NCBI RefSeq assembly: GCF_007678455.1 | Contig: NZ_VEEP01000001.1 | Location: 62,001-126,000 of the forward strand | Length of the DNA stretch: 64,000 nt | Source: Cytobacillus oceanisediminis 2691 | GTDB lineage: Bacteria > Bacillota > Bacilli > Bacillales > Cytobacillaceae | Direction of reading: 5' to 3' | Part shown: positions 34,609 to 42,762 of the stretch, piece by piece | How positions within the stretch are numbered: position 1 is the stretch's first letter | How the letters are laid out: each line of letters begins with the position of its first letter | Notes under the pieces: generated by a model | The model's input: the letters and a program-made list of their open reading frames with translations, nothing else | Databases searched by the model: none | What the model was told of the DNA's origin: nothing | Made by a program: the position numbers and the translations under genes

Positions 34609-35690
34609 AAATGCTGTCCCTCTCTTTCTGGCAGAATTTCTGAAAGTGTCATGGCATATTCAAGCGGAGCTTTATAGAGAATTTCCTTCAGGTCGGGATT
34701 GAGTGATGTGATGACTTTTCTGCCGGGCTTTGAATTCGTATCCAGCACCCATAATGCTTTATCTTTTGAGACGCCGATATCGATGCCGAGCTCGAATAAC
34801 CTTGGGAAGGATGCTTCAAGGATGCCCGGCAGCATTGAGAGGATCTCTTCTAATTCAAGTGAAAGAAATTTTCTCGTGCGGAAATCCAGCGAACCTGCAT
34901 AGTCTTCGAATGCCTGAATTTCACCGCCTGCAGCCAGATTCGACAGGATGCCATCCTTATGGCCGCGGCGTATTCCCTTTCCTCGCATAATCCATTTATC
35001 TCCCCGGTCCTTTTGCAGCAGCACCCTGATATCAAAAGGACAGTTATGTGAATCAGAAAGTTCGAGATAAGGCTGCATCATGTATTCGTTTTTGCTGCAA
35101 AGTCTGTCGAGCCAAGCCTCTGTCTCACTAGTCGATAAAAATACTTTCTCTGACAATCTGCCATCAGCTTCTGCCAGGATTGTAAATTCTCTTCCGGAAT
35201 TTTTAATTTTATAGATTCCGGCGCCGCCAGAACCAAAAACAGGTTTTAATATGGCAGTGCTCCACTTTTTCAGCTGCACTATTACAGCTTTTCCGCTTGG
35301 CACAAGGATGGTCTCTGGGATATATGGAGCAAGTGCGGATCTGGATAGGACCTCATAAATGCTCCATTTATTTGGCAGGCCGTTTCCCAGGAAGGTAATA
35401 TCTTCTCGGTTTTTCAGCCATTTCACAATCGCCATCGACTGTTTCGATTCATGGTCATTTGCATAAAAACAACGGTCATATATTACCTTTGGCAGCAGGA
35501 ACTCGGCCTTTACCCACTTTTCTTTTTCGTGATCGAATTTTTCTCCTGCCACCATTTCGGTGATCGGATGGATTTTTGCCGGTGCGAACCTGTAGCAGGT
35601 AAAGATGTCAGGATTCGCCCGTTTCGCAATTTCGGTAAAATAAGTACGCTCACTATTAAACGAGCGAGACATCATTCCAAATGAAATCAT
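34605..35690 (-). CDS. YheC/YheD-type ATP-grasp protein, paralogue 2
   Basis: 361 residues. The core is complete: YDRCFYANDHESKQS, glycine loop KPVFGSGGAGIYKI, YMMQPYLELSD, and the C-terminal motif ALWVLDTNSKPGRKV. In this copy the first metal ligand is Asp (D-T-N) where the other three have Glu (E-x-N), which may change or weaken activity. The frame extends 32 codons upstream over the end of the previous gene, but AAAGGAG lies 8 nt before the ATG at 35690, leaving a 19-nt gap, so that start was chosen. Confidence 0.83.
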   Translation of the reverse strand: MISFGMMSRSFNSERTYFTEIAKRANPDIFTCYRFAPAKIHPITEMVAGEKFDHEKEKWVKAEFLLPKVIYDRCFYANDHESKQSMAIVKWLKNREDITFLGNGLPNKWSIYEVLSRSALAPYIPETILVPSGKAVIVQLKKWSTAILKPVFGSGGAGIYKIKNSGREFTILAEADGRLSEKVFLSTSETEAWLDRLCSKNEYMMQPYLELSDSHNCPFDIRVLLQKDRGDKWIMRGKGIRRGHKDGILSNLAAGGEIQAFEDYAGSLDFRTRKFLSLELEEILSMLPGILEASFPRLFELGIDIGVSKDKALWVLDTNSKPGRKVITSLNPDLKEILYKAPLEYAMTLSEILPEREGQHL

Positions 35691-35709
35691 CTGCATATCT
35701 CCTTTTGGA

Positions 35710-36813
35710 CTAGCGCTCACAAAGTCCATAACAATGGTCAATGATGGCTTTAGTCGAAGGTCTGATTTTAGAGCCGCGCTCCTCAAAATTCTTGGAGGGT
35801 TTGGAGTTGGCTTCGATCAGCCACAAACTTCCTTTAATGTCGATTCCAATATCGATTCCAAGCTCTGCATTGTGTCCCTCGGCATGCCGGCTGATCGTTT
35901 CGGCTGTTTCCAGTGCCAGCTCCTTCATCAGTGCCAGTTGATGACGGGCCTGATCCTTTCCAAAAATCAACGCCAGCGTGTGAGCAGGCTTCATGACTTC
36001 GCCACCGCGCGCAATATTGGAAACAAAATACTGTTCGGCTGAAACCCTGGCTACAATTGAAGTTACCTTCCAGAACTGCTGGGCATTTTTATGGCAGAGA
36101 ACTCTGAAATCCATTGTACGGCCATTCAATTCGGACAGCTGTACCCCTTGCTGGATGATGCAAAGCCTTTTTTCGACCAGAGGCGCAATTGTGCGTGCCA
36201 ACTCCCCAATTTTTTGAAAAGGTGATAAGTCCTTTGCCGGCAAAGAGGATAATGAGACCTTGACCAAGCCTTCTGATTGGACGAGCTGAATGATATTGCG
36301 CCCCTGGCTTCCATGGACGGGCTTGATGTACAATTCATCATACTTCTGCAGCATTTTTTCAAGCATGCTTTCGCTGTAAAGATGTGTTTCCGGTATGAAG
36401 GACTGCAAATGCTCCTCTATCATTAAAAATTCATGGATTTCCCATTTGGAAAGAAAGCGATGATTAAATATCTTTATTCCCAGAGTATCCAATTTATTTA
36501 AAAAACCCTTAAATCCTTTGCTGAATTCAGTTCTTCGTGAAGAGACACGGTTATAGATGACATTGGGTAAGGGGAGGGAACCCTTTTTCCATTCCTCGGT
36601 ATCCTGATCGTAAAAAAAGCCCTCGACTCCATCATCAGAAAAGCCTTTCAGTGAAAAAACATAGAAGCTTCCGCCTGTTTCCGAAATTCCCTGGTGGAGC
36701 TCTTCGCAAAAGGAATGGACCTTGCCGAAGTCCGGTCCGCTGTCTTCTTTTATCTCAGTCAGCAAAGCGATGACGGGCTGTGTTGATTGGCCTTCAAATT
36801 TAGCTGGCGTCAT
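35710..36813 (-). CDS. YheC/YheD-type ATP-grasp protein, paralogue 1
   Basis: 367 residues, first gene of the four-gene run. N-terminal VIALLTEIKEDSG, then VIYNRVSSRR, glycine loop KPVHGSQGRNIIQL, IIQQGVQLSELNGRTMDFR, and metal site LWLIEANSKPSKNFEE. GAGGGGAAGCT upstream of the ATG. The promoter probably lies in 36814-36940, divergent from yheA. Same family caveats as its neighbours: spore association is known for B. subtilis relatives, the reaction is not. Confidence 0.85.
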   Translation of the reverse strand: MTPAKFEGQSTQPVIALLTEIKEDSGPDFGKVHSFCEELHQGISETGGSFYVFSLKGFSDDGVEGFFYDQDTEEWKKGSLPLPNVIYNRVSSRRTEFSKGFKGFLNKLDTLGIKIFNHRFLSKWEIHEFLMIEEHLQSFIPETHLYSESMLEKMLQKYDELYIKPVHGSQGRNIIQLVQSEGLVKVSLSSLPAKDLSPFQKIGELARTIAPLVEKRLCIIQQGVQLSELNGRTMDFRVLCHKNAQQFWKVTSIVARVSAEQYFVSNIARGGEVMKPAHTLALIFGKDQARHQLALMKELALETAETISRHAEGHNAELGIDIGIDIKGSLWLIEANSKPSKNFEERGSKIRPSTKAIIDHCYGLCER

Positions 36814-36949
36814 AGCTTCCCCTCATTTTCTTTTGGCTGCATAAGGAAACAATACATAAAAATAGGCAAACACACATATTCCATGTTATGAATAGTTGTG
36901 GTTATTGGTGATTTTCATGGCAAGGGAAGTTTTCTTGTAACCTGAACTT

Positions 36950-36979
36950 TTGGCATTGAGCAACATAGTTTGTTATAGT
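36950..36979 (+). promoter_or_regulatory. sigma-A promoter of yheA
   Basis: TTGGCA, 18 bp, TATAGT, with the yheA start 36 nt after the -10. Confidence 0.65.
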
Positions 36980-37014
36980 GTAGTGGAGTGTTTAACGGAG
37001 AAGGAGTGATTTGA

Positions 37015-37374
37015 ATGGCAGTCAATCTTTACGATTCAGCCTACGAATTAGAAAAAGCAATCAGAAACAGTACGGAATACGCAGAATTGAAACGACTTTA
37101 TGATGCTGTGAACAACGACCCATCGGCAAAAGCGATGTTTGAGAACTTCCGCAATATCCAGATGCAGCTTCAGGAAAAGCAGATGACTGGACAGCAAATT
37201 ACCCAGGAAGAAGTAGAACAGGCACAAAAGACTGTTGCACTTGTCCAGCAGCATGAACTGATTTCCAAGCTCATGGAAGCTGAGCAAAGAATGAGCATGG
37301 TCATCTCCGAGCTTAACCAGATCATCATGAAGCCTCTTGAAGAGTTATACGGAAACCCGAACCAGCAGCAATAA
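37015..37374 (+). CDS. yheA: YlbF/YmcA-type protein YheA
   Basis: 119 residues, all-helical Com_YlbF fold: LYDSAYELEKAIRNSTEYAELK, then AMFENFRNIQMQLQEKQM, then LISKLMEAEQRMSMVISELNQ. No membrane segment. YlbF and YmcA relatives form a complex that helps RNase Y process mRNA; for YheA itself the role is not settled. Good AGGAG ribosome binding site, own promoter and terminator, and divergent from the ATP-grasp genes as in B. subtilis. Confidence 0.93.
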   Translation: MAVNLYDSAYELEKAIRNSTEYAELKRLYDAVNNDPSAKAMFENFRNIQMQLQEKQMTGQQITQEEVEQAQKTVALVQQHELISKLMEAEQRMSMVISELNQIIMKPLEELYGNPNQQQ

Positions 37375-37384
37375 GATTGAAAGG

Positions 37385-37420
37385 ACTCCCGGCAGACAAT
37401 GGCCGGGAGTTTTTTTTACA
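37385..37420 (+). terminator. terminator of yheA
   Basis: ACTCCCGGC / GCCGGGAGT perfect stem, 8-nt loop, then TTTTTTTT. Confidence 0.92.
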
Positions 37421-37503
37421 GTTTGCCCCCTTGTTCTATTCTTTCGCTTTCTATCATACAAGTTAAATAAGGACAAAAACACCGAAGAAATGGGGGCATA
37501 AAA

Positions 37504-38376
37504 ATGATTTACCGTCTTCTTGCGCTTAACGTGGATGGCACGATTCTCCAATCAAATGAAAGGCTCCATAAATCCACAAGGGATGCAATCGAGTACGTCC
37601 AGCAAAAGGGAGTTTACGTGACTCTAGTAACTTCCAGAAGCTTTCCATCAGCCAAAAAAGTGGCGAAAGCGCTGAAAATAAATTCATTGCTGGTAACCCA
37701 TCTCGGATCCTATATTTCGCATGACCTTCGCAGTGACCCTGTGTTTGAAAAAAGGATCCCAGAGGATGTCACTTTCCAGCTTGTCAGATTCCTCGAAAGC
37801 TTTCCATGTCAGATCAGACTGGTCCATGAAAAGTTTTCGCTGGCTAATAAGTATAAATTGAATCATAATCTGCTGGCCAAAACGGTATTCACTTCAGGTG
37901 ATCCGATTTTCTATTCACAGCAATTCACTGATTCTATCAGCGAGACACTTGTCAATGACCCGGTATCACCGCCAAAGATCGAAGTCTACTTCGAGTATGA
38001 AGAAGACCTGGCAGATGCACAGCAGGCGATAAATGGGATGTTCTCAGAAGTCTCACTTTCCAGGTTGAATGACTATCGACTCGATATCATGCCAGAAGGC
38101 GTGTCAAAGCTTAACGGCCTGATCCAGCTGGGCGAGCATCTAGGCATTCCATTGAAAGAAATGGTCGCAATTGGCGACGGCACAGACGATATTGATATGA
38201 TTGAGGCATGCGGTTTGGGAGTCGCAATGGGGAACGCATCTCCAGAAGTGAAGAAGGCTGCGGACTGGGTGACCCGATCAAACAACCAGCATGGCGTCAG
38301 CTACATGGTAAAGGAACACTTCCGCAAACAGCAGCCAATCGAGTTCCTGCGGAAAATGAATATTATAAAAATGTGA
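37504..38376 (+). CDS. yhaX: HAD superfamily Cof-type protein YhaX, nucleophile Asp replaced by Asn
   Basis: 290 residues with the Cof-type (C2B cap) layout. Motif I reads LNVDGT where active phosphatases have DxDGT, so the nucleophile Asp is Asn8. Motif II is TLVTSRS, and motif IV GDGTDDIDMIEACGLGVAMGN is intact. It may be catalytically weak or a binding protein, unless the Asn is deamidated. Position before hemZ matches B. subtilis YhaX, a sporulation/stress-related protein. The ATG is preceded by GGGGGC; there is no partner in the operon. Confidence 0.88.
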   Translation: MIYRLLALNVDGTILQSNERLHKSTRDAIEYVQQKGVYVTLVTSRSFPSAKKVAKALKINSLLVTHLGSYISHDLRSDPVFEKRIPEDVTFQLVRFLESFPCQIRLVHEKFSLANKYKLNHNLLAKTVFTSGDPIFYSQQFTDSISETLVNDPVSPPKIEVYFEYEEDLADAQQAINGMFSEVSLSRLNDYRLDIMPEGVSKLNGLIQLGEHLGIPLKEMVAIGDGTDDIDMIEACGLGVAMGNASPEVKKAADWVTRSNNQHGVSYMVKEHFRKQQPIEFLRKMNIIKM

Positions 38377-38385
38377 AAATAGTAA

Positions 38386-38425
38386 GCATGCCTGATGATT
38401 GAAAATCAGGCATGCTTTTGTTGTT
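38386..38425 (+). terminator. terminator of yhaX
   Basis: AAGCATGCCTGAT / ATCAGGCATGCTT perfect 13-bp stem, then TTTG. Confidence 0.88.
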
Positions 38426-38440
38426 TTTTCATGAGTTTCA

Positions 38441-38560
38441 GGAATATATGAGTTTTCTTCGGAAAATAAGCATTGAATTAAGGAATATATGAGTTTTTTT
38501 CGGAATATAAGTGCTGAATTAAGGAATATATCTTTTTTCTAAGGAAAATAAATGATACTA
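38441..38560 (+). repeat. 41-bp tandem repeat, three units
   Basis: GGAATATATGAGTTTT recurs at 38441, 38482 and 38523 (period 41). The third unit decays after ~35 bp. Unit 1 has a TTTTC-TTCG-GAAAA hairpin. Noncoding, between yhaX and hemZ. Confidence 0.85.
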
Positions 38561-38665
38561 AGTCGGGCCTAAGCCGAAAACTGGTAGCTTTTGCACTGTC
38601 TTGACCAGGGAATCATAATTCTATTACACTTATTGAAGCATGTTTAATTGAAAAGGTGAGGTTAC

Positions 38666-40174
38666 ATGAGAATTCATATAAAAGGTATAGATGATGAAAG
38701 GTTTCAGAGGCCGCTGGAGTTGATTGCGAATCTGTTTTTTGAGGAATCAGAAGTGGTTCTGGGAGAAACAGGTTCAGAATTTGATGCGACAATAGAATTT
38801 GAGGTTCAAACTGAAGGTACTATCCTTGTAAAAGCAGACCTGACAACTAAGAATGAAGACGTTTTTTCAGTGCATGCCGATAAAGAAGTGCCAGCAGGCC
38901 TAAGCGAAAAAGAAGAATTCAAACTGCTTAAAACCGTTGTTTCAAGAGCTTATTTAAAAGTGCTGCAGGACTGGACAGGTATCATCCAGAAGTGGGGGAT
39001 CCTTACAGGTGTACGCCCAACAAAGCTTCTGCACAAGAAACTTCGTGAAGGAAAAGAGCAAGTAACAGCACATAAAGAACTGAAGGAGCAGTACCTGATT
39101 TCAGATGAGAAAATCCAGCTCATGCAGCAGATTGTGGACCGTCAGCTTGCTGTCCTTCCAGATTTGTACGATTTGAAAAATGGTGTCAGCATTTATATTG
39201 GCATCCCTTTCTGCCCGACGAAATGTGCATATTGTACGTTCCCGGCTTACGCGATCAATGGGCGTCAAGGTTCAGTTGATTCCTTCCTGGGCGGCCTCCA
39301 CTATGAAGTTCGCAAAATTGGTGATTGGCTGAAGAAAAATGATATGAAAATCACGACTGTTTATTATGGAGGCGGCACGCCAACTTCAATAACAGCGGAA
39401 GAGATGGACATGCTCTATGAAGAGGTCCATCAATCATTTCCAGATGTCGAAAACATCAGGGAAGTAACAGTCGAAGCTGGCCGTCCTGATACGATCACGC
39501 CTGAAAAGCTTGAAGTGCTTAAGAAGTGGAATATTGACCGGATCAGCATCAATCCGCAGTCTTACATCCAGGAAACATTGAAGGCAATCGGCCGTCATCA
39601 TACGGTGGAAGAAACGATTGAAAAATTCCATCTCGCCCGCGAAATGGGGATGAACAATATCAACATGGACCTGATCATCGGCCTTCCAGGTGAAGGGACG
39701 GAGGAATTCGCGCATACTCTTGATGAAACAAAGAAACTGATGCCGGAATCACTGACAGTCCATACGCTTTCTTTTAAAAGAGCATCGGAAATGACAAGGA
39801 ACAAGCAGAAATATAAAGTCGCTGACCGCGCCGAGATCGAAAAGATGATGAATATGGCCGAAACATGGACGACAGAGCAGGACTATGTACCATATTATCT
39901 ATACAGACAGAAGAACATTCTCGGAAACCTGGAGAATGTAGGCTATTCATTCCCAGGGCAGGAAAGCCTGTACAATATTATCATCATGGAAGAACAGCAG
40001 ACGATTATCGGCCTTGGCTGCGGTGCATCAAGCAAATTCATCGATCCGGATACCGGCGTGATCACCCAGTTTTCAAATCCTAAAGATCCGAAGTCATATA
40101 ACGACAGTTTTGAAGAGTATGCTGATAAAAAAATTGAAATTCTTGATTCATTGTTCAACAAAGCGAAGATTTAA
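38666..40174 (+). CDS. hemZ: oxygen-independent coproporphyrinogen III oxidase-like HemZ
   Basis: 502 residues. A ~170-residue N-terminal domain specific to HemZ precedes a radical SAM core with the cluster motif CPTKCAYCTFP, the glycine-rich YYGGGTPTS, and the HemW/HemN-type C-terminal segment ENVGYSFPGQES. It takes part in anaerobic haem synthesis (coproporphyrinogen III to protoporphyrinogen, or haem handling). It has the position and length of B. subtilis HemZ. AAAGGTGAGG supports the ATG. Own terminator. Confidence 0.93.
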   Translation: MRIHIKGIDDERFQRPLELIANLFFEESEVVLGETGSEFDATIEFEVQTEGTILVKADLTTKNEDVFSVHADKEVPAGLSEKEEFKLLKTVVSRAYLKVLQDWTGIIQKWGILTGVRPTKLLHKKLREGKEQVTAHKELKEQYLISDEKIQLMQQIVDRQLAVLPDLYDLKNGVSIYIGIPFCPTKCAYCTFPAYAINGRQGSVDSFLGGLHYEVRKIGDWLKKNDMKITTVYYGGGTPTSITAEEMDMLYEEVHQSFPDVENIREVTVEAGRPDTITPEKLEVLKKWNIDRISINPQSYIQETLKAIGRHHTVEETIEKFHLAREMGMNNINMDLIIGLPGEGTEEFAHTLDETKKLMPESLTVHTLSFKRASEMTRNKQKYKVADRAEIEKMMNMAETWTTEQDYVPYYLYRQKNILGNLENVGYSFPGQESLYNIIIMEEQQTIIGLGCGASSKFIDPDTGVITQFSNPKDPKSYNDSFEEYADKKIEILDSLFNKAKI

Positions 40175-40177
40175 CGT

Positions 40178-40215
40178 GGAAAGCTCCCGAAGGGTTTATT
40201 TCGGGAGCTTTTTTG
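40178..40215 (+). terminator. terminator of hemZ
   Basis: AAAGCTCCCGAA / TTCGGGAGCTTT perfect stem, then TTTTG. Confidence 0.9.
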
Positions 40216-40281
40216 ATGGGTTTGACATTTTTTTAGGAGGGATTGTGCGTAAAAGAAGGATGATTTAGCTATTCAACCATG

Positions 40282-40390
40282 GAATTCCGCGAAAACCCAA
40301 GTTGATTCCGAGAAAAAGGTAAAGGATTCCGCGAAATTCCCCAATAATCCCGCGAAAAAGATATGGGATTCCGCTAACTGGAAAATACAG
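40282..40390 (+). repeat. 21-bp tandem repeat, five units
   Basis: ATTCCGCGAAAA-type marks at 40284, 40305, 40326, 40347 (ATCCCGCG) and 40368: period exactly 21. The core TTC-CGC-GAA is a short dyad. Noncoding; with the flanking A/T-rich leader it fills the 40175-40513 gap. Confidence 0.85.
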
Positions 40391-40513
40391 AAGATTTTCC
40401 AGCCTGAGACCAGAAAATTTCTTTAGAAAAGTCTAAATAGTGAGAAAAAAGGTTTTTAAATATAACATCTCACTATATAATAAAAATATACGGACTTATT
40501 GGAGGGGATGAAG

Positions 40514-41305
40514 GTGGCGATTGAGTTTTCAACAGACACTGTAAAGTTAGGCATTGACGGGCGGGTAGCTGTTCTTGAATTGAATAGGCCTGAAGCACTG
40601 AATGCCCTGGATGTGGAAATGATCAGGGGAATTACGATGAATCTTAAAGAAATTTGCAAATCGGATGAAATTGACATCGTGGTGATAAAAGGTGCAGGCC
40701 GTGCGTTTTCTGCTGGCGGCGATATCAAGACAATGCTTTCGAATGCAAATGAAAGCGATTTCTACCATGTGATGGATGATATTCACGACATGATTGTCAC
40801 CCTTTACAGCATGCCAAAGTTAACAATCAGCGCTGTAACAGGAGCTGCAGCTGGCCTGGGCTTCAGCCTTGCGCTTGCGACGGACTACATTATCGCTGAG
40901 CCGTCTAGCAAGATTGCGATGAACTTTATTGGCATTGGATTGATTCCTGATGGCGGAGGCCACTTCTTCATGGAAGAGCGGCTGGGGGAAACAAAGGCGA
41001 AGCAGATGATTTGGGACGGCAAAACACTATCGGCCGGAGAGGCACTCAGTCTCGGACTCGTTGATGAAGTACCGGCAGATGAATTTAAAACAGCAGTCGA
41101 CCAGAAAGTGCAGGAATGGCTGAACAAACCGGTCCAGGCAATGGTCAAAACCAAGAAAATCCTTGCCGAAAAAAATCGCCCTTCATTACTGAAAATTCTA
41201 GAACTTGAAAAATACGGACAATCCAAAATGCGTCAGACAGAGGATCATCAGGAAGGGATCAAAGCTTTTCTCGAAAAGAGAAAGCCAAATTTCAAAGGTA
41301 AATAA
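40514..41305 (+). CDS. yhaR: enoyl-CoA hydratase/isomerase family protein YhaR
   Basis: 263 residues, crotonase fold: LNRPEALNALDVEMI, oxyanion-hole loop AFSAGGDIKTM and GAAAGLGFSLALATDYII, then GLIPDGGGHFFMEERLG. The second catalytic Glu position falls in the GLIPDGGG region, where a Pro-Asp pair is seen, so hydratase chemistry is uncertain and isomerase or hydrolase activity is possible. The ATG at 40508 abuts GGAGGGG; GTG 40514 is correctly spaced. Copy B of the dispersed element starts on the base after the stop. Confidence 0.88.
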   Translation: MAIEFSTDTVKLGIDGRVAVLELNRPEALNALDVEMIRGITMNLKEICKSDEIDIVVIKGAGRAFSAGGDIKTMLSNANESDFYHVMDDIHDMIVTLYSMPKLTISAVTGAAAGLGFSLALATDYIIAEPSSKIAMNFIGIGLIPDGGGHFFMEERLGETKAKQMIWDGKTLSAGEALSLGLVDEVPADEFKTAVDQKVQEWLNKPVQAMVKTKKILAEKNRPSLLKILELEKYGQSKMRQTEDHQEGIKAFLEKRKPNFKGK

Positions 41306-41491
41306 AGGCTGTTTTCGTAAAGATTGTTGTTAAAATCCTAAAGCCGATTTTAACGTAATATATACCGATTTCGGAGGACGGTATGAAGTTTACATGCTCT
41401 TTTCTCATAAAAAGCACCTTCTTTACGAAGGTAAACAGCTAATTCAGTCCAATTTTGTATTCAATAGCAACAAAGTTTGAGAAAAGAGCCT
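41306..41491 (+). repeat. dispersed 186-bp intergenic element, copy B
   Basis: Same ends as copy A: first ~51 bp differ at one base, last ~38 bp identical. The interior differs but keeps GCTCTTTTCTCATAA and CAGTCCAATTT-like marks, and forms its own hairpins (ACCGATTTCGG..CGGT and ACCTT-CTTTACG-AAGGT). It begins immediately after the yhaR stop. No ORF. Confidence 0.85.
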
Positions 41492-41498
41492 AAATAAA

Positions 41499-41531
41499 GA
41501 AGCGAAGAGGAATTTTCCTCTTCGCTTTTTT
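41499..41531. terminator. bidirectional terminator between yhaR and yhzD
   Basis: AAGCGAAGAGGA / TCCTCTTCGCTT perfect stem, ATTT loop, then TTTTT. Overlaps the last bases of yhzD. Confidence 0.85.
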
Positions 41532-41715
41532 ATGGATGAAACAATATCAACTTTCCTCTTGGTGAAGTGCAGCGGTGTGTTTTGTCGCTTAAGTTCTTTT
41601 CTTCAAGCATTCGGGCGCCGATTTCCTTTGCTTCGTCATCGTTCCCAGCCTGGAACGATTCATCAACAAGTTTTTCCCCGTTTGGTTCAAAGGCTGTCAA
41701 TTTGTAAGTATCCAT
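41530..41715 (-). CDS. yhzD: YhzD family small protein
   Basis: 61 residues: YKLTAFEPNGEKLVDESFQA, EAKEIGARMLEEKNL and C-terminal THRCTSPRGKLILFHP, the pattern of the YhzD family found at this place in Bacillus. Cytoplasmic, function unknown. AAAGGGGAT precedes the ATG. Confidence 0.85.
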   Translation of the reverse strand: MDTYKLTAFEPNGEKLVDESFQAGNDDEAKEIGARMLEEKNLSDKTHRCTSPRGKLILFHP

Positions 41716-41862
41716 AACAAAATCCCCTTTGTTATAAAATTCAGATGATTACTATTATTTTTGCATAATTTTTTCAAATTTGCAAAACAAAAAAACATCA
41801 GAATATGAAACTATTTCCATTCAAAAATCGTAGTATTTTTATGGAGAAGGAGGAGAGCGAGT

Positions 41863-42762
41863 ATGGTACTGCAGATCGATTGTGTCACAAAGAGATTTGG
41901 AAGCTTTACAGCGGTGAACAATCTTTCACTAAATATTCCGGAAAAGGAAATGTTCGGATTCCTCGGTGCGAATGGTGCTGGTAAAACGACGACCTTCCGG
42001 ATGATCCTTGGCCTGTTGGATGCATCAGAAGGCAGGATTTCATGGGACGGCAAGCCGATCAATTATGAAACCAGCAGCATTATTGGCTATCTGCCGGAGG
42101 AAAGGGGGCTTTATCCGAAGCTCAAGGTCCGCGATCAGATTGTCTATCTTGCCAGATTAAGAGGCATGCAGAAACAGGCTGCCCTGAAGGAACTTGATTA
42201 CTGGCTGAACCGGTTCAAGGTTCCTGAATATGCAGATAAAAAGGTAGAGGAGCTTTCGAAGGGGAATCAGCAGAAAATCCAGTTCATTGCGGCGGTCATC
42301 CATAAACCGAAGCTGCTGATCCTTGATGAGCCATTCAGCGGCCTGGATCCTGTGAATGTTGAACAGTTGAAGGAAGCGGTAGTTGAATTGAAGAATACAG
42401 GGACGACCATTGTTTTTGCCAGCCATCGCATGGAGCATGTGGAGGAAATGTGTGAGCATATTTGCATCATGCATAAAGGCAGCCCTGTTGTCCACGGGTC
42501 GCTAAAGGAGATCAAAAGATCCTTTGGTAAAAAGAACCTTGTCATTCATGCGGATTTTGATACAGCTTTCCTAAAGGAGTATCCTGGCGTGACAAAGTCA
42601 AAGTTGACAGCCGAGGGGATTCATCTGCAAATCACCGGTGAGCAAGCAGCGCAGGATATCCTAAAAGAGATAGTAGGGAAAGGATTCATCCGCAAGTTTG
42701 TCCTTGAAGAGCCAAGCTTGAACGATATTTTCATAGAGAAGGTAGGTGCTTCATATGAATAA
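41863..42762 (+). CDS. yhaQ: ABC transporter ATP-binding protein YhaQ
   Basis: 299 residues. Walker A GANGAGKTT, signature LSKGNQQK, Walker B LLILDEPFSGLDP, and a C-terminal DUF4162-like extension (about 225-299) as in NatA/YhaQ exporters. It works with YhaP as an export-type transporter; relatives move Na+ or antimicrobial compounds, substrate unproven. GGAGGAGAG supports the ATG. Overlaps yhaP by 8 nt. Confidence 0.92.
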   Translation: MVLQIDCVTKRFGSFTAVNNLSLNIPEKEMFGFLGANGAGKTTTFRMILGLLDASEGRISWDGKPINYETSSIIGYLPEERGLYPKLKVRDQIVYLARLRGMQKQAALKELDYWLNRFKVPEYADKKVEELSKGNQQKIQFIAAVIHKPKLLILDEPFSGLDPVNVEQLKEAVVELKNTGTTIVFASHRMEHVEEMCEHICIMHKGSPVVHGSLKEIKRSFGKKNLVIHADFDTAFLKEYPGVTKSKLTAEGIHLQITGEQAAQDILKEIVGKGFIRKFVLEEPSLNDIFIEKVGASYE

